Shown here: positions 46,201-58,664 of the stretch, in pieces
Numbering within the stretch: the stretch's first letter is position 1
How the letters are laid out: every line of letters begins with the position of its first letter
Position numbers and translations under genes: made by a program
NCBI GenBank assembly: GCA_000697665.1
Contig: KL197740.1
Span: 379,342 to 443,341, forward strand
Origin: Jaapia argillacea MUCL 33604
Taxonomy: Eukaryota > Basidiomycota > Agaricomycetes > Jaapiales > Jaapiaceae
Reading direction: 5' to 3'
Length of the DNA: 64,000 bases
Notes under the pieces: model-generated
What the model was told of the DNA's origin: nothing
Seen by the model: only the letters and a program-made list of their open reading frames with translations
Databases searched by the model: none

Positions 46201-47498
46201 ACGAGTACAAGGTACCTGACTGATGTCTTTGTGATGCACTCACTCTAAACTCAATCCACCTGTTTCAGCGTCAAAGTCTGAATATCCTGGGTGTTATCCA
46301 TGTCGGTGGCTTCTTTCGTTCATTCCTACATCTGACTAATATTGGGCTTTCCAGAGATACTTGCTTCTCAAGACCTTGACTCCGGCTCAGAGGAAGAAGG
46401 TAGTACCCAAAGTGGTGTTCTTTGCTGGAAAGGCAGCTCCTGGATGTGCGTACCTCCATATACCATGAGCACATGACAGCTTACATTGAACCTGTGCAAA
46501 GATTTCATTGCGAAGCTCGTGCGTATTTTTTAATCCTCTGACATACACCATCCTCATCCCCTTGTGTTAGATCATTCGCCTCATCGTCAACGTCGCTCGC
46601 GTGTTGAACTCGGATCCGGATACCAAAGAATATCTCACCGTCTTCTTCCTCCCCGATTATTCCGTTTCGTTGGCGGAAATTCTTATCCCCGCTTCGGACA
46701 TCAGTCAACACATATCGACTGCCGGTACTGAAGCGTCCGGAACCTCCAACATGAAGTTCTGTTTGAATGGAGGATTGCTGGTGGGGACAGTAGGCAAGTC
46801 GAAGTGTTTTCCCTAGGAATGGGAGGGCTCACAACATTTTCAGATGGGGCCAATATCGAAATCGCCGAGGAAGTCGGGGAGAGCAATGTTTGTGAGTGGA
46901 TTTGCGCTTTTCCGTGTCACTTCTGTTCGCCTAACTTGGCCAATTAGTCTTCTTTGGACATTTGACTCCTGCGGTGGAAGATTTGCGATACCAGCACTTG
47001 TATCATCCAGTCCCTGTTGAGCAGAAGTCGCCTGCACTCGCAGCTGTTCTCAACGAAGTATCCGCTGGTCGCTTTGGTGATGGCGGTGTTTACGAACCGT
47101 ATGTCATTTAATCCACTATATACCGGGAAGGAAGTAACACCAGCAATCTCTAGGTTGTTGAACACGATCAGGCAGCACGATTACTATCTTCTCACTGATG
47201 ACTTTGACTCCTGTAAGGATGGTTACCCCAGTCATGGTTTGTTGCTGTTGTTAACCTGCTCCGCAGACATTCGTGCCCTGGACATGGTGGATGAAGCCTA
47301 TCAAGACCGGACCGAGTGGATTAAGAAGAGCATCAGGACCACAGCGAAGGCATGAAACTCTCAGATCGTATTTGCGTCTGATTTTGACCATGGTCACTTT
47401 TATAGATGGGCAAGTTCAGCTCGGACCGCGCTATCCAAGACTACGCTCAGGAGTATTGGAACATTGAAAGTACCAAGCTCGAAAACGGGACTGCTTGA
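43293..47498 (+). CDS. GPH1: Glycogen phosphorylase (GT35)
   Basis: Releases glucose-1-phosphate from glycogen in the cytosol using pyridoxal phosphate. ATG 43293 begins [20 protein letters not shown]. Around twenty exons give a full-length enzyme. Blocks in order are [107 protein letters not shown] and [20 protein letters not shown]. The PLP site follows as [15 protein letters not shown] with the Schiff-base Lys, then [15 protein letters not shown]. The C terminus is [14 protein letters not shown], stop at 47498. I saw no lesion. Parts of this gene (exon blocks near 44.4-44.6 kb and the 3' end) are duplicated as a broken copy at 53.2-53.65 kb. Confidence 0.94.
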
Positions 47499-47817
47499 GT
47501 GTTGTATCCCTTGGGCCAATGCCTCCATCGTCAATGTCGTGTATTTTTATGTAGTCGCGAGGACCATGAAATCAACGAGAGAAGAGATCTTTAGAAGTCC
47601 GTCTTAGATTTCAATTCGAATGATATACGATAGCGAGGATATAGGGTATGGGAGAAGGAGTGTTGATGACACATGAGAATAATTGAAGGGTAGCGAGTGT
47701 GACGAGGAAGCCGCGCATGATTAGCCTCCACGGAGGATGACAGCGAAGAAAGCAACCCAACGTTAACGACTATAAAAACAAGGTGAATGAAATAGGGTAT
47801 CGAAACCGTAATACGGT
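47499..47817. other. Convergent 3' region of GPH1 and the Msb1-like gene
   Basis: This holds the GPH1 3' untranslated region. About 220 bp of it (47540-47765) recurs at 53430-53650. Confidence 0.65.
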
Positions 47818-50800
47818 TAAGGCTCATGAGTTTCGTCGGGTGGGTGCGTCTCAGTAAGAGGGGCAATGGGGTCTTCCGTTGAGAGGGCCGGTGGATCTAG
47901 AAGGGAGGTCAGCCTACAGGTGCACGAATGGGATGCCACGACTCACCATTAGATTCAAGCTTTTCCTCAGATTCTGCAGGCAGCGAAGCCCCGTTTTGTT
48001 CAGGAATATCGGCTTTCTGAGTCGACAGGTCCTTCTTTGAGATATGTGAACCTGGAGAGGTCAAATTGTTAATCAAAGGGCCCATTACCCAGATGAGACG
48101 CAAGTCCTGACCTTCAGTGAGAGGGATGGACGATTCAACAACCTCGATCGCAGGTTCATCAGCAACATTCACGACAGCAGTCGGTTCCTCGGCTGGCGAA
48201 TCTTCTACCTTTGCAGCGTCGTGTTCCGGATCTTCAGGAACAACCACGCTCGTGAGCTCCTCCACCTCTGGGTCCTCGGCAGCTGGAGCATCCTGCACAT
48301 GCTCTTCGGTAGTTGGAGCGGGAAACGACTCTGGTTGCTCTACAATTTCAGGCTCCACTTCCGCATGCACGACAGGAGAGCCAGGAGCCACGGCCTCCGC
48401 AACTGGTTCGTCAACTTCAGTTGAAGGGTCTGCAGCTTGAGGTTCAACAACAGGTGCAAGTTCCGCCGTGGGCTGATCAATCTCGGGTTGCATACTGGAT
48501 ATCTTGGGCTCGGGAACAACGTCGGCTTCTGTATGGGGCTGATCTACGAGATCAGGTACTTCCGCAACCGCGGGAGACGATTCGGGCGTGGTGACATGAT
48601 CAGGTGCTTCCTGGACTACCTCAGAAGCAGATTGCTCTTCGGTAACTGACGCAGGGGGTGAGGATTTCGTGATGGGGGTTGGTTGTGTCGACTCGATGAG
48701 AGAATCATCCACAGAAGCGCCGTGATCCACGGGTTCCGCAGGAATGGTCAACTCCTCTGCTGGGGGAACTACAGAGTCTACGAAGGTGACCTCGGGCTCA
48801 ACATGCGGAACTACTCTCTCCACAAGGGCTTCCTCGAGTTGAGGCTCAGGAACGGATGACGCTGTGTCGGTGGGCTGGGGAACATTGAGGTCCGATTGCG
48901 CGGGGAAGATTTCACGAGCGGAGATGGTCTCCGATTCCTCCTCGTTGTCTGGAACAGGAGGGGCTGCGGGTATCCCGGGAGCTTCAGTAGTTGGGGCTGG
49001 TTCCTCTTCCGATTCCGCCACAGGGGTCGAGGCTTCTGCGAGGAGAACACCAGTCGGTTCGACTAGGACCTCAGAAGCAACAATACTCTCCACGGGTACA
49101 GGGGCGGGGACAGAATCGTCGGCCTGACGGTAAGGAAGTGTTCAGAAGGTTAGAAACGAAATATGAATGATGACTCACATATGCGGCAGATTCAACTGCT
49201 GAAACTTGTTCAGGTTCTTGCGCAACTTCGATATGCTCGACCTCAGCTTGTTCAAGCAAGTGGGCGACGGCGACGGGTTCGCTCGTCGACAATGCAACTT
49301 GGGGGCCAGGTGTCTCTCCGGCAAGAACGACACTCTCGGGAGCGGGAGGCAAACTCTCACCATGTTTGTCGGTAGGAACTGGCAAGTGGGTGTGAACTGG
49401 AATTTCGACCTTGGCCGTCTCAGTTGGCGTCGATTCCTGGATGGGTGCCGGTGTTTCCTGGGTAGGCGCTACTTCCTGGACAGGTACAGTGGGGACCGGT
49501 TCCTCGACTGGTTCAGGGAGTAGAACTTTCAGGGTGGATTCGGGGGGTGCTACCTCCTGGACTACGGGGGATACTGATTCTTGGACGGGTTCAGAAGCCA
49601 CAGTCGCATCTGGTTGAACAGGTTGGACGACCTCTGCTTCTACAACTTGCGCGACCGGTGTCACCTCAGGTTCGGATGTAAGCAAGGGTGCTACCTCCGG
49701 TACGGATGGGGGAACTGGCGCAGGGGAAGGTTCCTCGCTCTCCACCACCAAAGCTGTCGCAGCGGCAGCCGTTGCAACAACTGCAGTACTAGTTCTAACT
49801 GCAGCCGCTTTCCCACTCTCTTGTGACGAAGGTGCTGGGGCGTTTACACTCACGGGCTTCTCTTCTTCCTCAGCCAGAATTTCACCCATCTCCCCAACTC
49901 TCGGTGACACCGCAAGTTTATCCTTCTTCTTCGAACTAGTTTTGCTATCCTGACTTCCAAAGAGGTGGAAACGCTTGAAAGTTGAGCTCTTCCTATTGTC
50001 GATGGACGGTCGTGGGGATGTAGCCCTGACAGGCGAAACAGGTGTTTCCACCACAGGCGGGGGAGGTGGGACTGTATAAGCGTGTTCGATCACAAGCCAA
50101 TTCACGGGTTTGTTATCAGGGGTTTGCAGACCAGACAGATTTCGAAGTTGGCAAACGACGAAGCTCGGCCATGTGGAAGAGATCGGGTCAAGCAAGGCGT
50201 CACTCCAGAAATCGACAAAAGCCTCGTCCAACTGAATGAGCGTAATGCTCGCGACCTTCGCTGGCTTCGGTATCGAAATCGGGATGGGAGACATGGCGGG
50301 AGGGGTACTCGCAGCGTAGTCTATAGAAGACCGTCGGCTATGACCTGGCGAAGGCCTTCGTTTCCTACTAGATTTACGACTTGGGAACGCAGACGGAGGA
50401 GCGGTTTTCTCCACGTCGGTGTCGAAGAGTGTAGCTGCGAGACTATTTCCAGTTCCCAATTCTCCGAAACCGGATGTAGAGAATTGTAGCCAATCCGTCG
50501 GGGAGGAAGGGGAGGTAGGAGAAGTAGGAGAGCTTGTAACCGTACCACTTCCGTTGACATGTCCGTTGGAGGAGCGCCTTTCGCTGGGATCACCCATGGA
50601 AGACGATCGTCTCCGTTTAGGTTGAGGGGCAGAGATGAGGACAACCGGAGGTGAAGAGAAGGACGAAAATGTGGGAGATAGTGGGGCATCCTTGTCCATT
50701 AAATCACGGGGAAGGAGGGAGAAAAGACGTGTGGTTTCATCGGCAAACACCTTGGGCAGCGCAAAGTTATCACCAGTCTCTTGCTCGCCCTCCTGAATGG

Positions 50801-52241
50801 GCGTAGCGGCCTTCTTGATAGCATCCCACAAAGGATCGTATTCGCCTTGTTCAGCCCCGGATTCGGACTTGAACGCATCGGCAATGATTCGAAGCGGGTC
50901 CTTCTTGGATTTGGGACGCGCCTCGAAGGCGAGCTCGTTCTCGATGCGGACGAAAAGGGCGTCATATTTTCGAGTTGTGAACCGAGGTCGAGGAAGGAAC
51001 TCTTCCCCTGTTTGGCCTTTTGAATACGGGTAATGGGTGACGAGTTCCGTCAAGCGTTTAGGCATGGAATGACTCGCGGCTTCGTCCCTAGTGGAGCGGA
51101 ACTCGGTCAACGTGCAAAAGAGTGAAAGAGCTGAACACACGTACCTGATCCTGGCGAGGAACAGATGCTCCAATATTCGGCCAGCTCTTTCCCAGCGTGC
51201 ATAAAACGTATTCCAGTCATCAGCGTGTTCGGTTCTACTGGCCGTGAGGAGCCAGAGCCCGATAAACTTGGTCAACTTGCTTCCCGAAATGCCGTTGGTT
51301 TCTGCATGAGACGCGAGGGAGGAGATTATGTCCAACAATGTTGAAAGGAGTTGGGCGTGAGCCGGTGGTAAGAGCGGGATTAATTCATTCGTGAACGCCT
51401 TGGGTGGGTAGGCAGATTTTCGCTCCGCTTCGAGGAAAGTGGTGTACCATAACCAATTGGGGGATGTCTTGCCGAATGAGTCTCCTTCGATTCTCAAATG
51501 GCGTAAACCCCATCGTAGAACAGCAGCAACGTCATGAGGAGACCGAGCGTCTGCTGTTTCGCTTTCAAAGGCGGACTTGGCGACGACGGGTGAGATTGGT
51601 GTGGAGGGGGTATCCGTGGGGGTTGGGGGAGAGATGGAGAGAATGAAAAGAGAGATTAATTTGCGTTGTACGTCAGGAGATGCAGAGTACCAGTGAGGGT
51701 GCATGATGCCGAGGGTTTCCAGGCCTGGACGAAATATGAGAGAAGGGGACAGGGGAAGCTGGATAGACTCACCTCGCGCGATGATGGCCTGAGAGCAGGC
51801 TTGGATCAGAGTCAAGGCCTCCACAGGACTCAATCTCCGTTCCCCAATTACGGCATCGCTCAGCAATGAACGACCCTCGGAGTCAGCCTCGAAAACTGCT
51901 CCGAGCGTCCGAGAACTTTCTTCCTTGAGGCCAGGGAGGTTCAACGACAGATGGGGAGCCTCGACTACTTGCTTCTGCGACCCAAGAGGAGGAGATACTG
52001 GTCGAGAACGGCTCCTGAACAACGACGGCAAAACTCCATCCTTTTCCTTCTCCTTGGCCTTTTCCTTCTCTTTGGGAGGTTGGAAATTGGGGATGGAGGG
52101 TGACGACGGTGGGGAAATTGCTTCGAATTTCCCCTCTAATAACGAAGGTTGTGAAGTGCGTTTGGACGTTCGGGGAGACTCCTTGTCGTCCCTATTACGT
52201 CCAAAGACTTTCGTTTGAACTTTGGCAAGAAACGAGGGCAT
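47818..52241 (-). CDS. Msb1/Mug8-domain morphogenesis protein with long acidic tail
   Basis: Start at 52241: MPSFLAKVQTKVFGRNRDDK, a basic Ser-rich N terminus. From about residue 130 the Msb1-Mug8 region (formerly DUF1708, RhoGAP-like fold) follows, with LSPVEALTLIQACSQAIIAR, LETLGIMHPHWYSASPDVQR, LLPPAHAQLLSTLLDIISSL and GSKLTKFIGLWLL. FDTDVEK and a second folded stretch (LIQLDEAFVDFWSDALLDPI) come next. From about 49900 downwards the protein becomes a very long Glu/Val/Pro/Ala-rich tail. The last intron joins EKLESN to DPPALSTEDPIAPL, and the protein ends THPPDETHEP at 47818. Yeast Msb1 links Cdc42/Rho1 signalling to bud growth. A role in polarity here is inferred from the domain. The tail is probably disordered. 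Confidence 0.85.
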
Positions 52242-52487
52242 AGCGTGCCCTGATAAATGTACAAGGCTGTAATCTCTGACTGTCAATCTCGCATGGACGA
52301 GCCGAATCGGAGAAAAACGCACCGTCAAGACGTGGGGGTATCCGTTGTTCGCCACGAGCAAAGCTGGTGGTCGATGGTTGAACCCGAATTGGCTAGAATT
52401 CTCAGACGCGTCTGCCGCGTGGCTTCCATCATTCGCTTAGCTTTCCCGCTTGCTTGCTCTCCTCGTCAGATACCATCGTCGATGCAC

Positions 52488-52586
52488 GGGTGGCTGGTGT
52501 AGTTGGTTATCACGCCCGCTTAGCATCGAAACATGTCGGTTGTCTTGCGCTGCGGGAGGGGAGGAGTTCAATTCTCCTGTTGTCCA
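52488..52586 (+). tRNA. tRNA-Ala(AGC) with a 25-nt intron
   Basis: The cloverleaf can be drawn in full. The acceptor GGGTGGC pairs with GTTGTCC, including the G3-U70 wobble that identifies alanine tRNAs. The D-arm is GTG-TAGTTGGTTAT-CAC. The anticodon stem CCCGC/GCGGG carries loop TTAGCAT with anticodon AGC. The T-arm is AGGAG-TTCAATT-CTCCT and the discriminator is A. A 25-nt intron (52526-52550) sits one base 3' of the anticodon, the canonical nuclear position. The 3' CCA is not encoded, as expected. Confidence 0.92.
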
Positions 52587-52593
52587 AATGTTG

Positions 52594-52599
52594 TTTTTT
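52594..52599 (+). terminator. RNA polymerase III terminator of tRNA-Ala
   Basis: A run of six T residues begins 8 nt after the tRNA discriminator base, the usual Pol III stop signal. This supports the tRNA call. Confidence 0.8.
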
Positions 52600-53184
52600 G
52601 CCACTTCAATTCACTTTAGATTCTCTGGAGGTCCATCGGTATCTTGGAAAGACTCTGCCATCTGAGCGTCGCCGAAGTTTTGGAAGCCTCAGGCGACGCG
52701 GGATCCTTTGCCTACTTATTCCTGGTGGGCAAATTTACTTCCTAGTTTTAACCCTTTTCATCCAAGGTCTCAACAAGCTTTTGATCGTAGGCGAAGTTTT
52801 ATCCAGTACCCCTACCAAGCCCCTCGCAGATTTAGATTGATTTCCCCCCTCACAGAGCCGTTGTATCCAGGTGTTACGTCTCTCCCTCATTTGTAACATT
52901 GGCTGCCTGGCGACACTGCATCGACGACATTAGGACGGCACCCGGCGGCTTCAAGTTACGCATGAGGATGAAGGGGCCCCTCTCTTTGACATGGCGGAAT
53001 GGGCAAGACAAAGTTGAGTTGAGTTCAGAGTTGAACGCTTTGCGCTAAGTGGACGTGTTCAGGATATCACTCAGGTCGAACTCAACCGGAAGTTAACCTC
53101 ATCATCTAGCATCCACCTTGGTTGCACACACGTGCGAGACACGACGCTGGACATACATGTAACACTGTTTTTTTTCGTTGGCCC
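52600..53184. other. Intergenic, no supported gene
   Basis: Nothing recognised between the tRNA and the glycogen phosphorylase fragment. Confidence 0.5.
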
Positions 53185-53650
53185 TTGCAGTACGCTTCCT
53201 GGTCCTTGTGGTGCACCTCCTGACCCGCATATATCTGGTAATTACGAGTAGGTTATCGAATCATTGAATAGCGCCGGAACTATCGTCGTTGTTTTGCCCA
53301 CGGCGCATGGATTGTTTAACAATCATGGTCGGGAAAGAATTGCGTCTCAAGCAATACTTCTGGCCTGCTGCCTCCATGCTCGAAAACGGGGCTACTTGAG
53401 TTTGCATCGTTTGTCACGTGTGCGTTTATGTAGTCGCGAGAACCATGAAATCAACGAGAGAAGAGATCTTTAGAAGTCCGTCGTAGATTTCAATTCGAAT
53501 GATATACGATAGCGAGGATATATGATATGAGAGGAGTGTTGATGGACACACCAGAATAATTCAAGGGTAGCGAGTGTGACGAGGAAGCCGCGCATAGTTA
53601 GCCTCGTTGGAGGACGACAACGAAGAAAGCAACCCAACCTTAGTAACGAG
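53185..53650 (+). pseudogene. Broken duplicate of glycogen phosphorylase
   Basis: Sequence from 53190 to 53390 follows the intron and exons at about 44375-44610 of GPH1, including intron bases (GACCCGCATATA, TGGTAATTACGAG) and the coding string GTCGGGAAAGAATTGCG. It then jumps at CTGCTGCCTCCATG to the last GPH1 exon (GCTCGAAAACGGGGCTACTTGA). About 220 bp of its 3' flank follow (47540-47765), with small differences. Roughly 2.9 kb of the gene is missing in between. Because intron sequence is kept, the copy arose at the DNA level, not by reverse transcription. It cannot encode an enzyme. Confidence 0.85.
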
Positions 53651-54839
53651 ATACAAGTACCGCGCATGATACGCAGGTCATATGGGGTTATTACGACATC
53701 CCGACTGGACGGAGGAGGGACCTTGTCGCCAAACCGGCCCAAGAAATCCTCGGAGAACGGCTTTGGAGTAAAAAGCAAAAGGACCCTTCGAGAAGACTCG
53801 CCCGCCGGTGCGATACTCGAAGACCCAGAGCCGTGACCTCTGGAAGAAGCACAGAAAGAAGCAGTGAAACGGTAGATCCCGAGGTGCACCTGTTCGCGCC
53901 AGGGGAGTGGATGCCCCAGGCCACGGTGAAGTTGAACCTGTACTAGCGGGTCTAAAATTCTTCGATTTGGCGCACCCTCCGCGTAGCCATACCCGTGTCT
54001 CAGGACATGTGCAATTCCCAGGAAAGTGTTGTAATGGTGAAGTTATCAACGAGATGAGCAATTTGAGGGACTGGAAGCAAGATTGAGAGCATACGAGCCA
54101 AAAAACAGAGAGTTGAGCCACATAGACGCATAACAAAGAGCAACGGTTGCATCTTCACTTTTGTGCGCTGCAGGTTCTGCGCCAGCCAACGGTAAAAAAA
54201 TTGGCGACATCGGCGGGTCAACATTCCACCAGAGAGACCTCAAAATCGCCAGGTCCACCAAAGAGGGGTAGAAAAGATCATAGCCATAATCTCCAGGAAA
54301 ACATATCCAGGCTCAACCAGGTAGAATACAGGCGAAGAGGATCGTTGACGAGCTTTGAATTTGCTTGGCGACTGGTAGTTCGAGGTCAAAGTGGCTGGTA
54401 GCACGTGGATTAACTTTTTGCCATTTACGGTAACTCGGTCATCGCTTGCTCTGCCCGCGGCCACTGCCAGACTTATCAGCAGGATCAGCCTTGATGACCT
54501 GCCCGACTATGCCTCTGTATATATTCTTCCCTCGCTGACCATTGCAAGTTACAAATCGACAGTCAGGTCGCAAAACCCGACAGACGCACAGAATTGACTT
54601 TCCGCCGTTAGCTGCCAGCAAGACCGTCCGAAAGCAGCAATTCCCATCAATTCTGAGACCGCTTCAGTTCGAAAGGGACTCCGACGACACTGCTAACGGT
54701 CGGGCATCAATATTTGCTGTGGTATCTTTTTTCTCAACCTGTCTATCGATCCGTAACTTGCTGTGACTGCACAACCATCCTACACCACTGTGGCGTCAAA
54801 TACCCGCGAAATTCACCGTGCAATGCAGTCAAAAGTCCG
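53651..54839. other. Intergenic, no supported gene
   Basis: Short frames on both strands without recognisable relatives. The right end (54780-54840) has CACTGTG- and CACCGTG-type motifs that also occur in the transposon ends, so the element could begin slightly further left than called. Confidence 0.4.
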
Positions 54840-55048
54840 ATTCACTGTGTAAAGCAGTGTCAACTCAGTAGTCAGTGGTAAAGCAGTGATTTCTCGTAAC
54901 ATAAAAATCACTGTAAACTGAAGGGAAAAACCTTAAGTGCAGATCGGATGTTTAAGGACAGCGGAAAGAGCTGCAGGGTACAGATAAATAAATTGGTTTT
55001 TGATGGCAGCTGCTCGTCACCAGTGGATTCGAGTAAAATAAACATCAT

Positions 55049-58000
55049 CTATGTAAGGGCGAGCTCCTCGACATAGAGCGCCCGCGCTAGAGGTCCGCTC
55101 CGGTCAATAATACCCCACCGCTTCCCTGTGTTGTCATCGGGCACCCTCCCGACAAGACACTGGACTGTTGACATATCCACAACATCCATTTGCCCGAAGT
55201 TGGAGTAGTAGTGGATGTCGAGATCGTTGTCGCTTTCGATCAGCTTGCAAGAGCGAATAGCGGCGAGAAAATGGATTGCTGGTTTGTCGAGATTGAGGTT
55301 CTGGGATGGCGGAAGACGGATAACAAAGACGTGTTGTAGTTGACCAAAAAATGTCTTCGCCACAAGCTTCGGGGCGATGTTCTTCTTCTTTGCATGGACA
55401 TCGACATAGGCTTCGTACTGCGAGAATAGACATCCGTTAGTTAACTTCAGGTGGTATCAGCAAATGTATTGTTTGAACATACCCGGATGAAGCTGGCGTC
55501 GCGCCTATCCTCGCCGATCGCAGTCATTGATGAGGCATGCATCACATCCCCACCAAAAAGCCTCCGGACTTTACCCCATTGCTCAATCCTAGCTGCATCC
55601 AAGTGTGGTCGGATTTTCGCTGGTGTTGTTGAGTATGCTGTAACCAAGCAACCTATGACTTGCGCAAGAAGACCGGAGTCAACGGGTGCGACTCGACGTG
55701 GTGGCATCAGAACACAATGTGGATCTGAATAGAAAACTTAGGCGCATGAAGAAAGGAATAATAAAATAGCCATTACTCACATGCTACGTCCGAAAACTCT
55801 CCTCGGCAAAGATCTGCGGTGCGAGGTGCTTTGAGAGATAGCTCTTGCCTCAAGTTGTAAACGAGTTTAATTTGAACGAGGCGCGCTGAGTGGAGAACGT
55901 GGCGGTCGATGCAAGCATAGGGGAATCTGCGGCTTTTGATTGCAGGTTGGAGGTGGCCGCAGTAACGTTCCATCGGGAATGCCCACGATGTCCAAACAGG
56001 TCCACTGGCCTCAATGCTGTCGGCAATGTGAAGGAGGGCATGGATAGTGAGCGGACACGCGGACAGCCGAGATGGTTGACCCTGGTAATAAAAGCTGGAA
56101 AAAATAGTAGGGAATCAACAAACACGCCATAAGGCTCTAGCATAATATGCCGTACCTCTCGTATTTCTCCACCCAGCCAATAAAACCTTCTCGGATGTGA
56201 GAAATATCTTCGGTGGTCAGCTCAAACTGGAGGCAGAGTCGAAGGAGCTTGACGAGTTCAACAAAGTGGTTGTAGTACTTCGGTTGCTTGAACTTGCGAT
56301 GGAGAAGAACTGGTGCGATGTATTGTGTCCAAAATGACCACGCATCAGCGCTGCATTGGGATTTATTGACCGCGATATCAGGAAGTCGTGGGCCATACAC
56401 GTATGGTATTGTTGAACCAGATTGCATCGTCGCGGCACCAATTCCTTCCCACACAGCAGTTGTGAGCTCGTACTGCTCCCGGCCCTGATCCAAGTCTTTA
56501 AACTCGCCGGTCCATAACGCAATGAGATTCTTGATTAGATTCTCCCATATGAGGTGCATGAAGTCATATGGAAATGATCTCGGAAATGACAGACTGTGTA
56601 AGACACTAAGGAGGGGGATGCCTTTGATCCCATATGTCTTCGCAAGGTTGTCTGCTTCGGTAGCAGTTGCCGCGAACTGAACTTGACGGGCTTGCAGGAG
56701 GAACTTGTCATGTGTTCGAAGCGGAAGGTTTCGTGGATCATAGAGTTTGATGGAAGAGGGATTCTTGCGGACAGTTGGGTGGCGAGATCTGTCAAGAGGC
56801 ACATAATGTGTCGTAGCATGAGAATCAGGCACTCGAAGTCCAAGAATCTTGCAGAGTCGACATGGGGAAATCCCATTGTGCCCCTTCATGCGCATGAGTA
56901 ACGAGACGGCAGGAATGTCCCCCGAAACCATGATAAGGTAGGCATGTAGTTTAAAGACGGCTCGGGACAAGGCATCCCATGCAGTGATCCCGATCGCGAG
57001 GCGGAGGAGGTCCATGATCAGCGGCCAGAGGAACGAATCTAAATCGAGGGGTTTTTTCGGACCAGGGATGACTCCAAAGGCAATGATATTGTCGATGTGG
57101 AAGCGTTCTTCTGGGGCGAGGTTGTAGTTATAGCCGATGAGTGGCCATGCCGTTTTCTTTCGACGCTTGAATGGGGCAAATCCGTCCGTTGACAAGCCAA
57201 GTGCGATGTCACGATCGTCCTCGAAATAGGTATAGGGGAGTTCTTTATCCCCTACTTGAACCTTCTTTCCCTTGAGTGACCGAAAGTGGTGTGAGTCGAA
57301 GACATCTCGCACAACTCCGGGGGTATGCACATGTTCTTTGGCACGATAAGCCAGTCGTTTGGCACTCGAAAGATTGGCGTGCATGGCTGCGAGACGAGGA
57401 GCGGGAGGGATGTAGCTGAAGGTGTTTCTTGGTTTCTCGTTTGCGTTTAGTCGAGGCTCGGAGCAGTGGGGGCATTCCACTAGTTCAGCATGTGGGCCAA
57501 CGAAGCAGATGCAGGAATTGACGCAGCAGTCGTACTTCACAGGCTTGACACCCGATAAGAACGCAGCACGCGAGTATACCTCTTCAAGGCTTGGCAGAGG
57601 TTCCGATGGGAAAACGTAGGGTAGTTTGTTGAAGTCTTTCGTCGTTAGATTGGATGAAACTTTGAGTGCGAACACACGCATCATCGCGAGATCAGATTCT
57701 GACAAGTTTTCACCTACGAAATTGTCAGCCAATGGGAGAACCTGATGCAAAGATCTGAACATACCCAAGTCAGCGGCTTGACGAATGAAGTCTTCGTTCA
57801 GAGTGTCCCAAGCCGACAGATATGGATTATTGCTCTCGTCAAATTCTGACTCGCCGTCAGAAACGTCGCTATCCGAGTCCGAGTCCTCCTCGCCTTCCTC
57901 TTCGTCATCACTCTCCTCGTAATATTCCTCCACCGTGGCCTTGTACCGAAACTCCTTCGAACCTAGGATATCACCCAGCTCAATCTCAGAGCCATCCACA

Positions 58001-58329
58001 CCTGCCTCCAAGTCTACCACCCCACCACTGATGATATCTCCGTCATGCTCCGGCTCACATTCAGTCAATCCAATTCTCGATGTTACTCCCTCCGACCCTG
58101 AATCATCTACGAGCTCATCCGAATGGGAACTCAGGCCAGGACTCGAGCCTCGGAACTCAGTTCGGAGTCGCTTGTATGGTCTCTGACTGTGTTCCGAGAT
58201 TGTAACACCAAGTCGTTGTGCTGCAGCCGCCTTCACGTTTATACGGGCCTTTCCGTCTTGGTGTCGTTTGTCTGTCTTGAGCGAGACCATCTCACCACAC
58301 CCACAACTACACAGGCTTTTGTTTGCCAT
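55049..58329 (-). CDS. Tnp2-family (CACTA) transposase
   Basis: Start at 58329: MANKSLCSCGCGEMVSLKTD, then a long acidic region (EEYYEESDDEEEGEEDSDSD). The Tnp2 part has the zinc-finger-like YDCCVNSCICFVGPHAEL with CPHCSEPR, SLSTDGFAPF-type ALGLSTDGFAPFKRRKKTAW, MKGHNGISPCRLCKI and FPYDFMHLIWENLIKNLIAL. An intron near 56090-56150 joins KYE to SFYYQGQPSRLSACPLTIHA. The next exons read FPMERYCGHLQPAIKSRRFP and, after further introns, MDVVDMSTVQCLVGRVPDDN, ending at 55049. CPLTIHALLHI and MERYCG are hallmarks of basidiomycete Tnp2 proteins. It cuts and joins the CACTA ends. All exons are open, so the gene may be functional. About 1,060 residues. Confidence 0.88.
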
Positions 58330-58664
58330 ACTTCTGAAGGATCAACTGATTATGAGCACCAAGATGCGAAATCAACAACGGAAACTCACATGTCAATGGG
58401 TGGGAAGGGGAGATTCGATCAGTGTTTCGACCAAGGTGAGGAGTGGGGGGGTTGAGATGGAGGGCCTCGGGACAGCAGACAGTAGTGTAGGATAGCCAAA
58501 TCAATATATAGTGAGTTTCGTAGTGTACAAGATGGCTGTCGGCGGGGGATAGTGAACCGTGAGAATCTTAACTTCGCGGACTCATACTTGTGCAAATTTT
58601 CATTCACGTCCCTTGCTCAACCTCAACCACCTCATCAAAGACCAGCCAACCCACTCTCGTTATC
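58330..58664. promoter_or_regulatory. Bidirectional promoter of the two transposon genes
   Basis: 335 bp separate the divergent start codons of the transposase and the accessory gene. Both promoters must lie here. No other feature was seen. Confidence 0.6.

Noticed and set aside
47909-49127. Plus-strand open frames opposite the Msb1-protein tail
   Set aside because: Antisense shadows of the repetitive Glu/Val/Pro codons. No start context or splice signals.
53651-54600. Coding frames on both strands between the GPH1 fragment and the transposon
   Set aside because: Short, overlapping on opposite strands, without splice-consistent extension or known motifs.
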